This document shows, piece by piece, positions 10,777-18,539 of a stretch of DNA of 64,000 bases. Each line of letters starts with the position of its first letter. Positions within the stretch are counted from its first letter, which is position 1. The position numbers and the translations under genes were made by a program. The stretch is from Streptomyces sp. G44 (GTDB lineage: Bacteria; Actinomycetota; Actinomycetes; Streptomycetales; Streptomycetaceae): assembly GCF_016905445.1 (NCBI RefSeq), contig NZ_JAFEXF010000003.1:1-64000 (forward strand), written 5' to 3'. The notes under the pieces are model-generated. The model was not told the DNA's origin and searched no databases. It worked only from the letters and a program-made list of their open reading frames with translations.

Positions 10777-12195
10777 CTAGTTGACCAGCGCGCTCGGCTT
10801 GCCCTTGCTGCGCGGCCGTTCCTCGGCCATCTTGCCCCAGACGATCATTCGATACTTACTCGTGAATTCCGGGGTGCAGGTGGTCAGTGTGATGTAGCGG
10901 CCGGGTTTCGTGAAGCCGGATCCCGGCGGAACCGGGCCGATGACGCTCGTGTTGCCGGGGTCCGTCTGCGGCAGGATGCTCGCCATCTTGTAGACGTAGT
11001 ACTTGTCCTGCGTCTCGACGACGATGGGGTCGCCCGGCTCCAGGCGGTTGATGTACCGGAACGGTTCGCCATGGGTGTTGCGGTGGCCGGCCACCGCGAA
11101 GTTGCCCGTCCTCGCGTCCGGCATGGCGGTCCTGGTCGCCCCCTGGTCGTAGTGGCCGACCATGCCGCGGTCGAGGACCTTCTGCTTGTCGATGCCCTCG
11201 GCGACCGGCACGACGACGTCCAGCTTCGGGATGTGCAGGAGCGCGAAGCCCTGACCGGGTTCGAAGGCACCGGGCCTGCCCTTGCCCTTCGCCCACTCCT
11301 CCTGGAGGTCATGGGCGGCGCCGTCCGCCTGCTGCTGGGCCCGGATGTTCGTCCACCACAGCTGATAGGTGACGAACAGCAGCATCAACACGCCCACGGT
11401 GATGAAGACTTCGCCGAGCCCCCGACTGATCACGGCACCGGGCGACGGCCTGCGGGCGCGCTCGGCGCGGCGGGCCTCCAGGCGGGAGAGCGGAGTCCCG
11501 TCCGGCCGGGTCTGTGGGGTGCGCGGCGGCGGTGGGGTCCGCGGGATGTGAGCGGGGCGCGTGCCGCTCTTCCTTGCGGCCTTGCGGCGGGCGGCCCTGC
11601 CCTCGGTGGGACGGGGCTCCACCACACGAGGGGTTTCGGCCGCGCGGCGGGTGTCGGCGGTCCGCAGGCCCACCGTCTCGTCGTCGGTTATCGGCCCGGG
11701 GGCGTGGGCGCCGTACAGCTGCTTGTACGTGGGTTCAGACGCCCCCGCCCCCTGCGGCTGCGGCCGCGGTTGGCGCTCCTGCGGCAGGCTCCGGGACCGC
11801 GGCTGGGGCTGGGGCTGGGACCGCAGCTGGGGCTGGGGCTGGGGCTGCGGCAGGCTCTGGGGCTGCGGCTGCGGCAGGCTCTGGGGCTGCGGCTGGCGCT
11901 CCTGCGGGAGGCTCTGGGACCGCGGCTGCGCTTGCGGCCGCTGCTCCCGCGCGGGGCTCTGCGCTTGCTGCGGCAGCTGTGGGCCCGTCGACGCGCTGCG
12001 GAACCAGGGCGAGGGGTGCCGGCCCGGCAGCGGATCGGTCAGCGGGTCGGCCAGGTGATCGACCGCTTCCTCCAGGGCGGCGGTCTCGTCCAGGTCCCCG
12101 GCGCCTCCGTGCGTGTAACCGCCGCCGTCCCCGTGCGCGCCACTCGCGCCGTACGGGGCTCCGGAGGAGTCGTGCTCGGGGCGCAGGGCGGTCAC
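10777..12195 (-). CDS. Class E sortase with long Gln/Pro-rich cytoplasmic region
   Basis: 472 residues from GTG 12195, which overlaps the stop of the amidotransferase gene in GTGA. The first about 270 residues are low complexity, including a run of Gln-Pro units with SLPQ and SRS spacers, then one membrane helix (FITVGVLMLLFVTYQLWW) and a C-terminal sortase domain with His in AVAGHRNTHG, Cys440 in LTTC and Arg in SKYRMIVWG. The N-terminal region precedes the helix and so lies in the cytoplasm, an unusually large extension for a sortase. Its role is unknown; scaffolding is only a guess. Confidence 0.9.
   Translation of the reverse strand: MTALRPEHDSSGAPYGASGAHGDGGGYTHGGAGDLDETAALEEAVDHLADPLTDPLPGRHPSPWFRSASTGPQLPQQAQSPAREQRPQAQPRSQSLPQERQPQPQSLPQPQPQSLPQPQPQPQLRSQPQPQPRSRSLPQERQPRPQPQGAGASEPTYKQLYGAHAPGPITDDETVGLRTADTRRAAETPRVVEPRPTEGRAARRKAARKSGTRPAHIPRTPPPPRTPQTRPDGTPLSRLEARRAERARRPSPGAVISRGLGEVFITVGVLMLLFVTYQLWWTNIRAQQQADGAAHDLQEEWAKGKGRPGAFEPGQGFALLHIPKLDVVVPVAEGIDKQKVLDRGMVGHYDQGATRTAMPDARTGNFAVAGHRNTHGEPFRYINRLEPGDPIVVETQDKYYVYKMASILPQTDPGNTSVIGPVPPGSGFTKPGRYITLTTCTPEFTSKYRMIVWGKMAEERPRSKGKPSALVN
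11757..11960. repeat. Degenerate CTG-GGG repeat encoding Gln/Pro tract
   Basis: Imperfect short repeats such as GGCTGGGGCTG and GCGGCAGGCTCTGGG recur through this stretch of the second sortase gene and encode its Gln-Pro-rich tract. Such repeats are prone to length change between strains. Confidence 0.7.
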
Positions 12196-12848
12196 GCCGT
12201 GGCCCTGCCCACCACCGGGGCGAGCCCGCTCGATCGCGCGACGGCGCCGGTGTCTCCGCACTCAGCCAGCCAGTTGGCCAGCATCAGGTGACCGTGCTCG
12301 GTCAGTACGGACTCCGGATGGAACTGCACGCCCTCGACCGGCAGTTCGCGGTGGCGCAGGCCCATGATGATCCCGTCCTCCGTGCGCGCCGTGACCTCCA
12401 GTTCGGCGGGGACCGTGGCGGGCTCGGCGGCGAGCGAGTGGTAGCGGGTGGCGGTGAAGGGCGAGGGCAGGCCCGCGAAGACCCCCTTGCCCTCGTGGCG
12501 CACGAGCGAGGTCTTGCCGTGCAGGAGCTCGGGGGCGCGGTCCACCACACCGCCGTACGCCACCGCCATCGACTGCATGCCGAGGCAGACGCCGAACACG
12601 GGTACGCCGGTCGTGGCGCAGTGCCGCACCATCTCGACGCAGACGCCCGCCTGCTCCGGGGTGCCGGGGCCGGGCGAGAGCAGGACGCCGTCGAAGCCGT
12701 CCTGGGCGTGCCGGAGCTCCACCTCGTCGTTGCGCAGCACCTCGCACTCGGCACCCAGCTGGTACAGGTACTGGACGAGGTTGAAGACGAAGCTGTCGTA
12801 GTTGTCCACGACCAGGACGCGGCTGCGGCGGCCGCCGGCGGTACTCAC
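12192..12848 (-). CDS. Glutamine amidotransferase, anthranilate/aminodeoxychorismate synthase component II
   Basis: 218 residues, a class I glutamine amidotransferase. Motifs are VVDNYDSFVFNLVQYL at the start, the nucleophile Cys in GVCLGMQ, and the His/Glu pair in VQFHPESVLTEHG. It supplies ammonia from glutamine to a TrpE- or PabB-like partner for tryptophan or folate synthesis. No partner gene is nearby, so trpG and pabA cannot be separated. The mycobacterial gene at this place is named trpG. The GTG start overlaps the stop of the upstream small gene, and its stop overlaps the next sortase start, both as GTGA. Confidence 0.9.
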   Translation of the reverse strand: MSTAGGRRSRVLVVDNYDSFVFNLVQYLYQLGAECEVLRNDEVELRHAQDGFDGVLLSPGPGTPEQAGVCVEMVRHCATTGVPVFGVCLGMQSMAVAYGGVVDRAPELLHGKTSLVRHEGKGVFAGLPSPFTATRYHSLAAEPATVPAELEVTARTEDGIIMGLRHRELPVEGVQFHPESVLTEHGHLMLANWLAECGDTGAVARSSGLAPVVGRATA

Positions 12849-13006
12849 TGGCCGTCCACGGTGACGTCGTTGAAGGGCAGCAGCGGCTCGGCCCACGGGA
12901 AGACGTACTGGAACAGCACATAGACCACCGCGAAGACGAGCACCAGAGAAATCAGCGCCCTCACCCATGCGTTTCCCGGCAGATGCCGCCAGATCCAGCC
13001 GTACAT
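12845..13006 (-). CDS. 53-residue membrane protein
   Basis: ATG at 13006, stop TGA at 12845-12847, which overlaps the GTG of the amidotransferase gene as GTGA. The product begins MYGWIWRHLPGN, has one hydrophobic helix (ALISLVLVFAVVYVLFQYVF) and ends PFNDVTVDGQ, so it is a single-pass protein with a short external tail. It sits between a sortase gene and the amidotransferase and is tightly coupled to the latter. No known family is recognised. The codon pattern is strongly Streptomyces-like, which supports it as a real gene. Confidence 0.8.
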   Translation of the reverse strand: MYGWIWRHLPGNAWVRALISLVLVFAVVYVLFQYVFPWAEPLLPFNDVTVDGQ

Positions 13007-13060
13007 GCTGTCCCTTCCGTCGCGCGTACGGCAGCAGTCTCCTCGCCGTACGGCAACAGA

Positions 13061-13756
13061 CTAACGGCGCAGTGCCTCCGGTTTCCCGGCCTCCACGGGC
13101 TGAGTGGCGTCCAGATGCGCCCAGACGATCAGCCGGTGGCTGTGTCCCCACTCCGGTTCGCAGGTCGTGAGGGTGAGGTAACGGCCCGGTCCGTCGAAGC
13201 CGGATCTGCGCGGGACGGGGTCGATGACGCCGATGTCGCCGGGGACGGTCCGGTAGGGCTTCTTGTCGACGCGGTACGTGAACCAGGTCGTGCCGTCGGT
13301 CAGGACGACGGGGTCGCCGGGGCGCAGCTTCGGGAAGTCCTTGAAGGGGTCCCCGTAGGTGCGGCGGTGGCCGGCCACGGAGAAGTTGCCCTTCTGTCCG
13401 AGCTGGGCGGTGGAGGCGTAGTGGCCTAGGCCCTTCTTCAGTACGTCGGTGCCGGTGCCCTGGAGCACGGGCTTGTTCCACGTGAAACCGAACCGCGGGA
13501 TGTACATGACGGCGAAGGGCTCGCCGTCCTTGTAGGGGGCGGGCTTCGCGGGCGAGGTCCGGGCCGGATCCTCGTCCGCCCCCGTGGAGACGCCGCCCCG
13601 GGCCCACTGGTCATGTAACGCGTCTATCTGGCGGTCCATGGCGTCGTCGGCTTTCACGCCGGTCCAGAAAAGGACGTACACGACGAAGAGCACGATCAGC
13701 GCGCCGACGGTGATGCACAGTTCGCTGAACGTCCTGACGAGCACACGCACGCACAC
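13061..13756 (-). CDS. Class E sortase (third of three)
   Basis: 231 residues from GTG 13756, which has GGGAGG about 8 bases upstream. GTG 13798 would add 14 residues but lacks a spaced ribosome site. A membrane helix (CITVGALIVLFVVYVLFW) near the start is followed by the sortase domain: His in VAGHRRTYG, Cys199 in LTTC and Arg in SHRLIVWA. The short cytoplasmic part contrasts with the second sortase. It follows the DUF881 gene closely and begins the sortase/amidotransferase operon or continues it. Confidence 0.9.
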   Translation of the reverse strand: MCVRVLVRTFSELCITVGALIVLFVVYVLFWTGVKADDAMDRQIDALHDQWARGGVSTGADEDPARTSPAKPAPYKDGEPFAVMYIPRFGFTWNKPVLQGTGTDVLKKGLGHYASTAQLGQKGNFSVAGHRRTYGDPFKDFPKLRPGDPVVLTDGTTWFTYRVDKKPYRTVPGDIGVIDPVPRRSGFDGPGRYLTLTTCEPEWGHSHRLIVWAHLDATQPVEAGKPEALRR

Positions 13757-13805
13757 GGCCGGTCCCTCCCGGGGCTCGCTCCGGCGCGCCCCAGCCACTC
13801 CACCG

Positions 13806-14576
13806 TTACTCCACAGGCCTCGCGTAGTGGAGATCCACTGTGCCCGAGTAGCCGGGAAGAGTCACCGTCCCGTCGTCGTCCACTTTCCAGCCGAGGCCGT
13901 ACGCGTTGACGTACAGCATGTAGTTCTGGATCTCGGGGGACGCGGCGAGGGCGTCCCTGAGCTTGTCGGGGTCGCCGACGGCGGTCACCTTGTAGGGCGG
14001 CGAGTAGACGCGGCCCTGGAGGATCAGGGTGTTGCCGACGCAGCGCACGGCGCTCGTGGAGATCAGCCGCTGGTCCATGACCTTGATGCCCTTGGCGCCG
14101 CCCTGCCACAGGGCGTTGACCACGGCCTGGAGGTCCTGCTGGTGGATGACCAGGTCGTTCGGCTGGGGCTCGGGGTAGCCGGGGAGCTTGGCCGTGGCGT
14201 CCGGCGGGGCGTCCGCGAGGGTGACCGTGACCGCCTTGCCGCGCAGCTCCTTGGTGCCGGCGTTGTCCTCCAGGGCCTTGAGCCGGGCGTCGTCGGCCTT
14301 GGTGCTGCCGTTGTCGCGCTGGGCCAGGGCTTCCACGTCGTCGCGCAGGGAGCCGTTGGACTCGTCCAGCGCACCGTTCTTGTGGCTCCGCTCCTGGATC
14401 AGGTCCGAGAGTTTCAGCAGCGAGGCGTCGGTGCGGATGTTGGTGCCCTTGGCCGTGTTGAAACTGGTGAAGAAGATCAGGCCGGCGAGCGCGAAAACGG
14501 CGCCCGTAAGCACACGTACCGGACGCCATCGTGGGCGGCGCCCGGCCCCTTCGGGGGAGTCGGCAGAATTGCTCAA
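13806..14576 (-). CDS. DUF881 family membrane-anchored protein
   Basis: 256 residues, likely TTG start at 14576 with AAGGAG about 11 bases upstream. One N-terminal membrane helix ([18 protein letters not shown]) is followed by a coiled-coil-like region (about 55-110) and the DUF881 domain with [24 protein letters not shown] and [11 protein letters not shown]. The same family stands beside crgA and trpG in Mycobacterium (Rv0012). It is probably an extracytoplasmic division- or wall-associated protein, but the molecular role is unknown. It is divergent from crgA, 140 bp away. Confidence 0.88.
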   Translation of the reverse strand: MSNSADSPEGAGRRPRWRPVRVLTGAVFALAGLIFFTSFNTAKGTNIRTDASLLKLSDLIQERSHKNGALDESNGSLRDDVEALAQRDNGSTKADDARLKALEDNAGTKELRGKAVTVTLADAPPDATAKLPGYPEPQPNDLVIHQQDLQAVVNALWQGGAKGIKVMDQRLISTSAVRCVGNTLILQGRVYSPPYKVTAVGDPDKLRDALAASPEIQNYMLYVNAYGLGWKVDDDGTVTLPGYSGTVDLHYARPVE

Positions 14577-14716
14577 CGTACCCTTATCTCCTTCAGCGCC
14601 GCGGAAGCACTACGCTAACGGACGCCCGGGGGAGGCTCAGCTCCCCGTGCAGGGTCCGCCCGGCCCGACCACAGTTACCTGCGCGGCCACGCAGCGCATC
14701 GACAGGAGAGACCCTC

Positions 14717-14974
14717 GTGCCGAAGTCACGTATCCGCAAGAAGGCAGACGACTACACCCCGCCGCCCGCGAAGAAGGCGACAGCCATCAAGCTGACGAAC
14801 CGCAGCTGGGTGGCTCCGGTGATGCTGGCGATGTTCCTCATCGGGCTCGCCTGGATCGTGGTCTTCTACGTCACGGAAGGCAAGCTGCCGATCGACTCGC
14901 TCGGCAACTGGAACATCGTGGTCGGCTTCGGCTTCATCGCGGCGGGATTCGGCGTCTCGACGCAGTGGAAGTAG
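14717..14974 (+). CDS. crgA: CrgA: cell division protein
   Basis: 85 residues, GTG start with AGGAGAG upstream. It begins [17 protein letters not shown] and has two membrane helices (about 35-56 and 65-82) with the short loop [15 protein letters not shown], and ends in STQWK. This is the CrgA family, which coordinates septation in aerial hyphae of Streptomyces and bridges FtsZ, FtsI and CwsA in mycobacteria. It lies divergent to the DUF881 gene and convergent to the rhomboid gene. Confidence 0.96.
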   Translation: MPKSRIRKKADDYTPPPAKKATAIKLTNRSWVAPVMLAMFLIGLAWIVVFYVTEGKLPIDSLGNWNIVVGFGFIAAGFGVSTQWK

Positions 14975-15029
14975 TCTCTTCCACCCGGCGGAGGTAGCTT
15001 CTCCGTCCTCTCCGCGCAAGCCCTGCCCT

Positions 15030-15233
15030 GAGTTATCCACAGCGCTATCCACACGAGTGGAAAAGGTCTGAAGATCTGTGGATAACTCTCCGCCGGTTGA
15101 CACCGGTGTGACTGGCCCACCGGCCTCCTCCCCCTCGCTCACCCCTTGCCCTTCCTGGGGAAACCCAGGTAAGCGGCGAGGGGCACGGCTGTTCCCCACA
15201 GCGTGCACAGGATCGAGTACACGCTGTGGACAA
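15030..15233. promoter_or_regulatory. DnaA-box cluster outside oriC
   Basis: Boxes are TTATCCACA at 15033, CTATCCACA at 15045, TGTGGATAA at 15077, TTCCCCACA at 15192 and TGTGGACAA at 15225 (Streptomyces consensus in reverse). The first and third lie in a perfect 13-bp inverted repeat (15030-15042 with 15076-15088). The last two lie in a perfect 10-bp inverted repeat (15196-15205 with 15220-15229). The region separates the convergent crgA and rhomboid genes and might also form terminator hairpins. Confidence 0.7.
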
Positions 15234-15244
15234 CGTGTGTCACC

Positions 15245-16141
15245 TCACGTGAGCTGCCCGGTCCTGACGACGATCATCACCAGGGCGGCGATGAGCACCA
15301 GCGCACAGGTGCCGAACTGGATGAGGCTCCGCCGCTCGCGGGGCGCGTGCACCATCGCGTAGCCGACGATGACACCGCCGACCAGGCCTCCGACGTGTGC
15401 CTGCCAGGCGATGGTGGGCCAGAAGGCCGTGATGAGCAGGTTGATCGCCAGCAGGGCGATCACCGGCCGCATGTCGTGGTTCAGCCGCCGCATCAGGACG
15501 GCGGTCGCGCCGAACAGGCCGAAGACGGCGCCGGACGCGCCGAGCGAGGGCTGGTTCTGCGCCGCGAGCAGATACGTCAGGGCGCTGCCCGCGATGCCCG
15601 ACACCAGGTACAGGGCGATGAAGCGGACCCGGCCGAGCGCCGCTTCGAGCGGACCGCCGATCCACCACAGGCTCAGCATGTTGAAGGCGATGTGCATGAG
15701 GCCGCTGTGCAGGAACATCGCGGTGACCAGGCGGTACCACTGCCCCTCGGCTACGCCCCCGAACGACCCGAGCTCCGGCACGAACGCCTGACCGAGCATG
15801 TAGTACTGAGCGGTGAAGCGCTCTCCCACCGCCTGCTGCACCAGGAACAGGGCGATGTTCAGCCCCACCAGGATCTTGGTGACCAGGCGCGGGTCCGCGG
15901 TGACCGTGCCGCCCGCGACCGTACGCGGCTGGTTGGCCGCCGGCGCGTGGCCGGTGCCCGAGCCCTCGCGGACGCACTCCGGGCACTGGAAGCCGACCGA
16001 GGCGCTGATCATGCACTCGGGGCAGATGGGCCGCTCGCAGCGCGTGCAGGTGATGCCGGTCTCACGGTCCGGATGCCGGTAGCAACCGGGCAGGCCCGAC
16101 GCTCCCTGCGGCTCCTGCGGGCTGCCGGGCACCTGGTGCAT
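15245..16141 (-). CDS. Rhomboid-family intramembrane serine protease with N-terminal zinc ribbon
   Basis: 298 residues. Residues about 15-55 hold Cys pairs (CYRHPDRETGITCTRC and CPEC, then CPEC) typical of a zinc-binding B-box/ribbon. The rest is six to seven membrane helices with the catalytic Ser in LGASGAVFGLFGA and His in AWQAHVGGLVGG, plus HIAFNM in the second helix. Rhomboids cleave membrane proteins within the bilayer. The substrate is unknown. The gene is convergent to crgA and starts at ATG 16141. Mycobacterial Rv0110-type homologues have a similar cysteine-rich front. Confidence 0.92.
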   Translation of the reverse strand: MHQVPGSPQEPQGASGLPGCYRHPDRETGITCTRCERPICPECMISASVGFQCPECVREGSGTGHAPAANQPRTVAGGTVTADPRLVTKILVGLNIALFLVQQAVGERFTAQYYMLGQAFVPELGSFGGVAEGQWYRLVTAMFLHSGLMHIAFNMLSLWWIGGPLEAALGRVRFIALYLVSGIAGSALTYLLAAQNQPSLGASGAVFGLFGATAVLMRRLNHDMRPVIALLAINLLITAFWPTIAWQAHVGGLVGGVIVGYAMVHAPRERRSLIQFGTCALVLIAALVMIVVRTGQLT

Positions 16142-16179
16142 GGGATCCCCTCAATCTCCGTACGAGAACACTGTGGCGG

Positions 16180-16300
16180 CGCGTAGAACACCGCGGGCGC
16201 CGACGGCACCGCGGGCGCCGACGGCACCGCGGGCACTGACGGCACTGCGGACTTTCTTGCGGGCGCTGCGGACTTCCATGCGGCGCTGCGGACTTGCTTG
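16180..16300. repeat. Degenerate GC-rich direct repeats
   Basis: The unit GCGGGCGCCGACGGCACC occurs twice and is followed by drifted copies (GCGGGCACTGACGGCACT, then GCGCTGCGGACTT variants). The stretch is part of the 251-base gap between cyclophilin and rhomboid genes. No gene is seen there. Confidence 0.65.
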
Positions 16301-16392
16301 CGACGCGCGCGTGGCAACACGCCGCCCCGCCCTTCCTTACGGATGGGCGGGGCGGTCCGGTTCCCTCACCGATGGGCTCGGGTACGCGCTGA

Positions 16393-16926
16393 TCAGGCGT
16401 CGCGGGTCTCGATGACCACGGACTCGATGACCACGTCCTTGACCGGGCGGTCGGTGCGCGGGTTCGTCTGCGTGGCCGCGATGGCGTCGACGACCTTCTT
16501 GCCGGCGTCGTTGGCGACCTCGCCGAAGATCGTGTGCTTGCGGGTCAGCCACGCGGTCGGCGACACAGTCACGAAGAACTGCGAACCGTTCGTGCCCGGA
16601 CCGGCGTTGGCCATCGCCAGCAGGTACGGCCTGTCGAACGCGAGGTCCGGGTGGAACTCGTCCTCGAACTCGTAACCCGGGCCACCCGTGCCGTTGCCCA
16701 GCGGGTCACCGCCCTGGATCATGAAGCCGCTGATCACCCGGTGGAAGACCGTGCCGTCGTACAGCCGGTCCTTGGTCTTCTTGCCGGTCTCCGGGTGGGT
16801 CCACTCGCGCTCGCCCTGGGCGAGCTCCACAAAGTTCTTGACCGTCTTCGGCGCGTGATTCGGCAGCAGCCGCACCTCGATGTCGCCGTGGTTGGTCTTC
16901 AGGGTGGCGTAAAGCTGCTCAGCCAC
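16393..16926 (-). CDS. Cyclophilin-type peptidyl-prolyl cis-trans isomerase
   Basis: 177 residues from GTG 16926 with GGAAGG upstream. The full cyclophilin core is present: FHRVISGFMIQGGDP with the catalytic Arg, GPGTNGSQFFVT and HTIFGEV. There is no signal peptide, so it is cytoplasmic. It catalyses proline isomerisation during folding. The mycobacterial oriC region has ppiA in the corresponding place. The reading frame stays open far upstream to 18234 only because of GC bias; that part is not protein-like. It is divergent from the DUF5324 gene. Confidence 0.94.
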   Translation of the reverse strand: MAEQLYATLKTNHGDIEVRLLPNHAPKTVKNFVELAQGEREWTHPETGKKTKDRLYDGTVFHRVISGFMIQGGDPLGNGTGGPGYEFEDEFHPDLAFDRPYLLAMANAGPGTNGSQFFVTVSPTAWLTRKHTIFGEVANDAGKKVVDAIAATQTNPRTDRPVKDVVIESVVIETRDA

Positions 16927-17198
16927 GATCTGCCTTCCGTTGTCTTCTGTGACACCCCGATCCTCGCACGGACCGGATCGGGACGAGTAGCCACCGAGTG
17001 GGCGCGTGCCGGAGCGATCCGTGGCATTGTCGGCGAAGAGCTCTTCTCGCACTGATTTTCCGCCTGATCGAGGCCCAGCCGGGTACACGTGACTGAGCCG
17101 GATGCCCGTCCTCTCATACCTGGGGGCGAACCGGAAGGCATGATCCTTGAAAGGGTGGAAAGGTGACATACGTATACGCCACCGAGGAGGAGGATCAC

Positions 17199-17906
17199 GT
17201 GACCCGCATCGACAGCGTGCGCGCCGCGACCGGCTCGGCCAAGGACAGCGTGCGGCACGCCGCGGACGCGGTGGCGCCATACGCCGACACGGCCAAGGAC
17301 CGAGCCGCGCACTACGCCCAGGAGGCGCGTGCACGGCTGGCGCCCAAGGTGTCGCAGGCGGCCGAACAGGCCCGTGTCCAGTACGGCGCCCACGTCGCCC
17401 CGCGCGTCGAACAGGCGCTGACGCACGTGCCGCCGAAGGTCGACCACGCAGCACAGGAGGCCGCCGCACGCACGCGCAAGGCAGCCCGACAGGCGGCCGA
17501 CTACTCCAGGCCCCGCATCGAACAGGCGGTGGCCGCAGCGCAGCCCGTCCGCGAGGAAGCCGCCGCCCGCAGCACCGCGGCCCTCGCCGCGCTGCGCGGT
17601 CAGGTCTCGCCCAAGGAGATCCAGCGTCTGGTCCGCAAGCACGAGCGCCGCGCCAGGAACGGTCGCATCGCCAAGAGGGTCGCCCTCTTCGGCATCCTCG
17701 CGGGTGGGGCGTTCGCCGCGTGGAAGTGGTGGGACAAGCAGGCCAACCCCGACTGGCTGGTCGAACCGCCCGCGGCCACCGAGGTCCCGGACACCACGCC
17801 GCTGACCTCCGTCGACGGCAGCGCCCAGACATCCCTCGACCCCGAGGTCCAGGCCAAGCAGGCCGAGGCCGAGGCGGAGGAGGCGGACCGGGACAAGCGG
17901 GGCTGA
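17199..17906 (+). CDS. DUF5324 family protein
   Basis: 235 residues from GTG 17199, which is preceded by GAGGAGGAGG at ideal spacing. An in-frame ATG at 17163 is possible but lacks such a site. The protein is helical, Ala/Arg-rich, with heptad-like repeats (HAADAVAPYADTAKDRAAHYAQEA, apolipoprotein- or YtxH-like) up to about residue 150. It has one short membrane helix near 175-190 (VALFGILAGGAFAAW), followed by WKWWDKQANPDW and an acidic tail. It is a conserved Streptomyces family of unknown function. It may be membrane-bound and filamentous; this is inference. Confidence 0.8.
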   Translation: MTRIDSVRAATGSAKDSVRHAADAVAPYADTAKDRAAHYAQEARARLAPKVSQAAEQARVQYGAHVAPRVEQALTHVPPKVDHAAQEAAARTRKAARQAADYSRPRIEQAVAAAQPVREEAAARSTAALAALRGQVSPKEIQRLVRKHERRARNGRIAKRVALFGILAGGAFAAWKWWDKQANPDWLVEPPAATEVPDTTPLTSVDGSAQTSLDPEVQAKQAEAEAEEADRDKRG

Positions 17907-17938
17907 CACACGAGCCGCGCAGGTCCCTGCCGAACACG

Positions 17939-17985
17939 ACGCCGCGGGGCGGAAGGCCGAATGGCTTTCCGCCCCGCGGCGTTTC
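17939..17985 (+). terminator. Terminator after the DUF5324 gene
   Basis: A 20-bp stem (17939-17958 with 17963-17982, one G-U) and GAAT loop are followed by TTTC. It lies 33 bp past the stop codon. Confidence 0.9.
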
Positions 17986-18184
17986 ACTGCGTGGGCCACC
18001 CGCCCGGGCGGCACGGCGCGGGCGAGCGGGCGGGCGACGGGGTCCTAGGGGAGCAGGCTGTGCTGCTGCTGGAGGGTGAGAGGCGGGGGGCGGGGAGGCG
18101 GGGAGGCCGGCCCATCGCCTCAGCGGTGGAGACTCCGCACGGTGCGGCGAGCGACGAAGAGACCGGGACGGCCCTCTCTGCCCC

Positions 18185-18220
18185 GCCATGCCCGCCATGC
18201 CCGCCATGCCCGCCATGCCC
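18185..18220. repeat. Four perfect 9-bp tandem repeats
   Basis: GCCATGCCC is repeated four times without change, just beyond the terminator of tRNA-Ala. No reading frame across it looks like a gene. Confidence 0.85.
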
Positions 18221-18232
18221 GCCAACCGTAGC

Positions 18233-18277
18233 AAAAGACCCCTTCTGGACTGCGTTTCCGCAGGTCAGAAGGGGTCT
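18233..18277 (-). terminator. Terminator of tRNA-Ala
   Basis: On the minus strand AGACCCCTTCTG pairs with CAGAAGGGGTCT-type bases around a TGCG-GAAA-CGCA tip, followed by TTTTGC. It lies directly 3' of the tRNA. Confidence 0.85.
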
Positions 18278-18285
18278 CGACAATG

Positions 18286-18358
18286 TGGAGCCTAGGGGAG
18301 TCGAACCCCTGACATCTGCCATGCAAAGACAGCGCTCTACCAACTGAGCTAAGGCCCC
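18286..18358 (-). tRNA. tRNA-Ala (TGC anticodon)
   Basis: The minus strand folds as a 73-base tRNA: acceptor GGGGCCT with AGGCTCC, D arm AGCTCAGTTGGTAGAGC, anticodon loop TTTGCAT with TGC, and T arm GGGGTTCGACTCCCC. The terminal CCA is not encoded. Confidence 0.97.
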
Positions 18359-18539
18359 GCGAACGATGCGTCGACCGGAAGGGCCACCTCCCGGCGTGCG
18401 TCGCAGACCAGAGTACCGGGTCACCCCCCGGATCCCGCAAAAGGATTGGGGCTCCCGGTCGACGACCACGCTCCGTAAGATGCACGACGTGGTTCGCGGC
18501 AGCGAACCGCGGTCTTAGGGGAAGCGATGGGGAGACGCA

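Noticed and set aside
12849..13607. N-terminal extension of the amidotransferase frame to 471 codons
   Set aside because: It overlaps the third sortase and the 53-residue gene in other frames; the family start is at GTG 12848.
16927..18234. Upstream extension of the cyclophilin frame to 613 codons
   Set aside because: The extension is antisense to the DUF5324 gene and is Arg/Pro-rich nonsense; GTG 16926 gives a normal cyclophilin.
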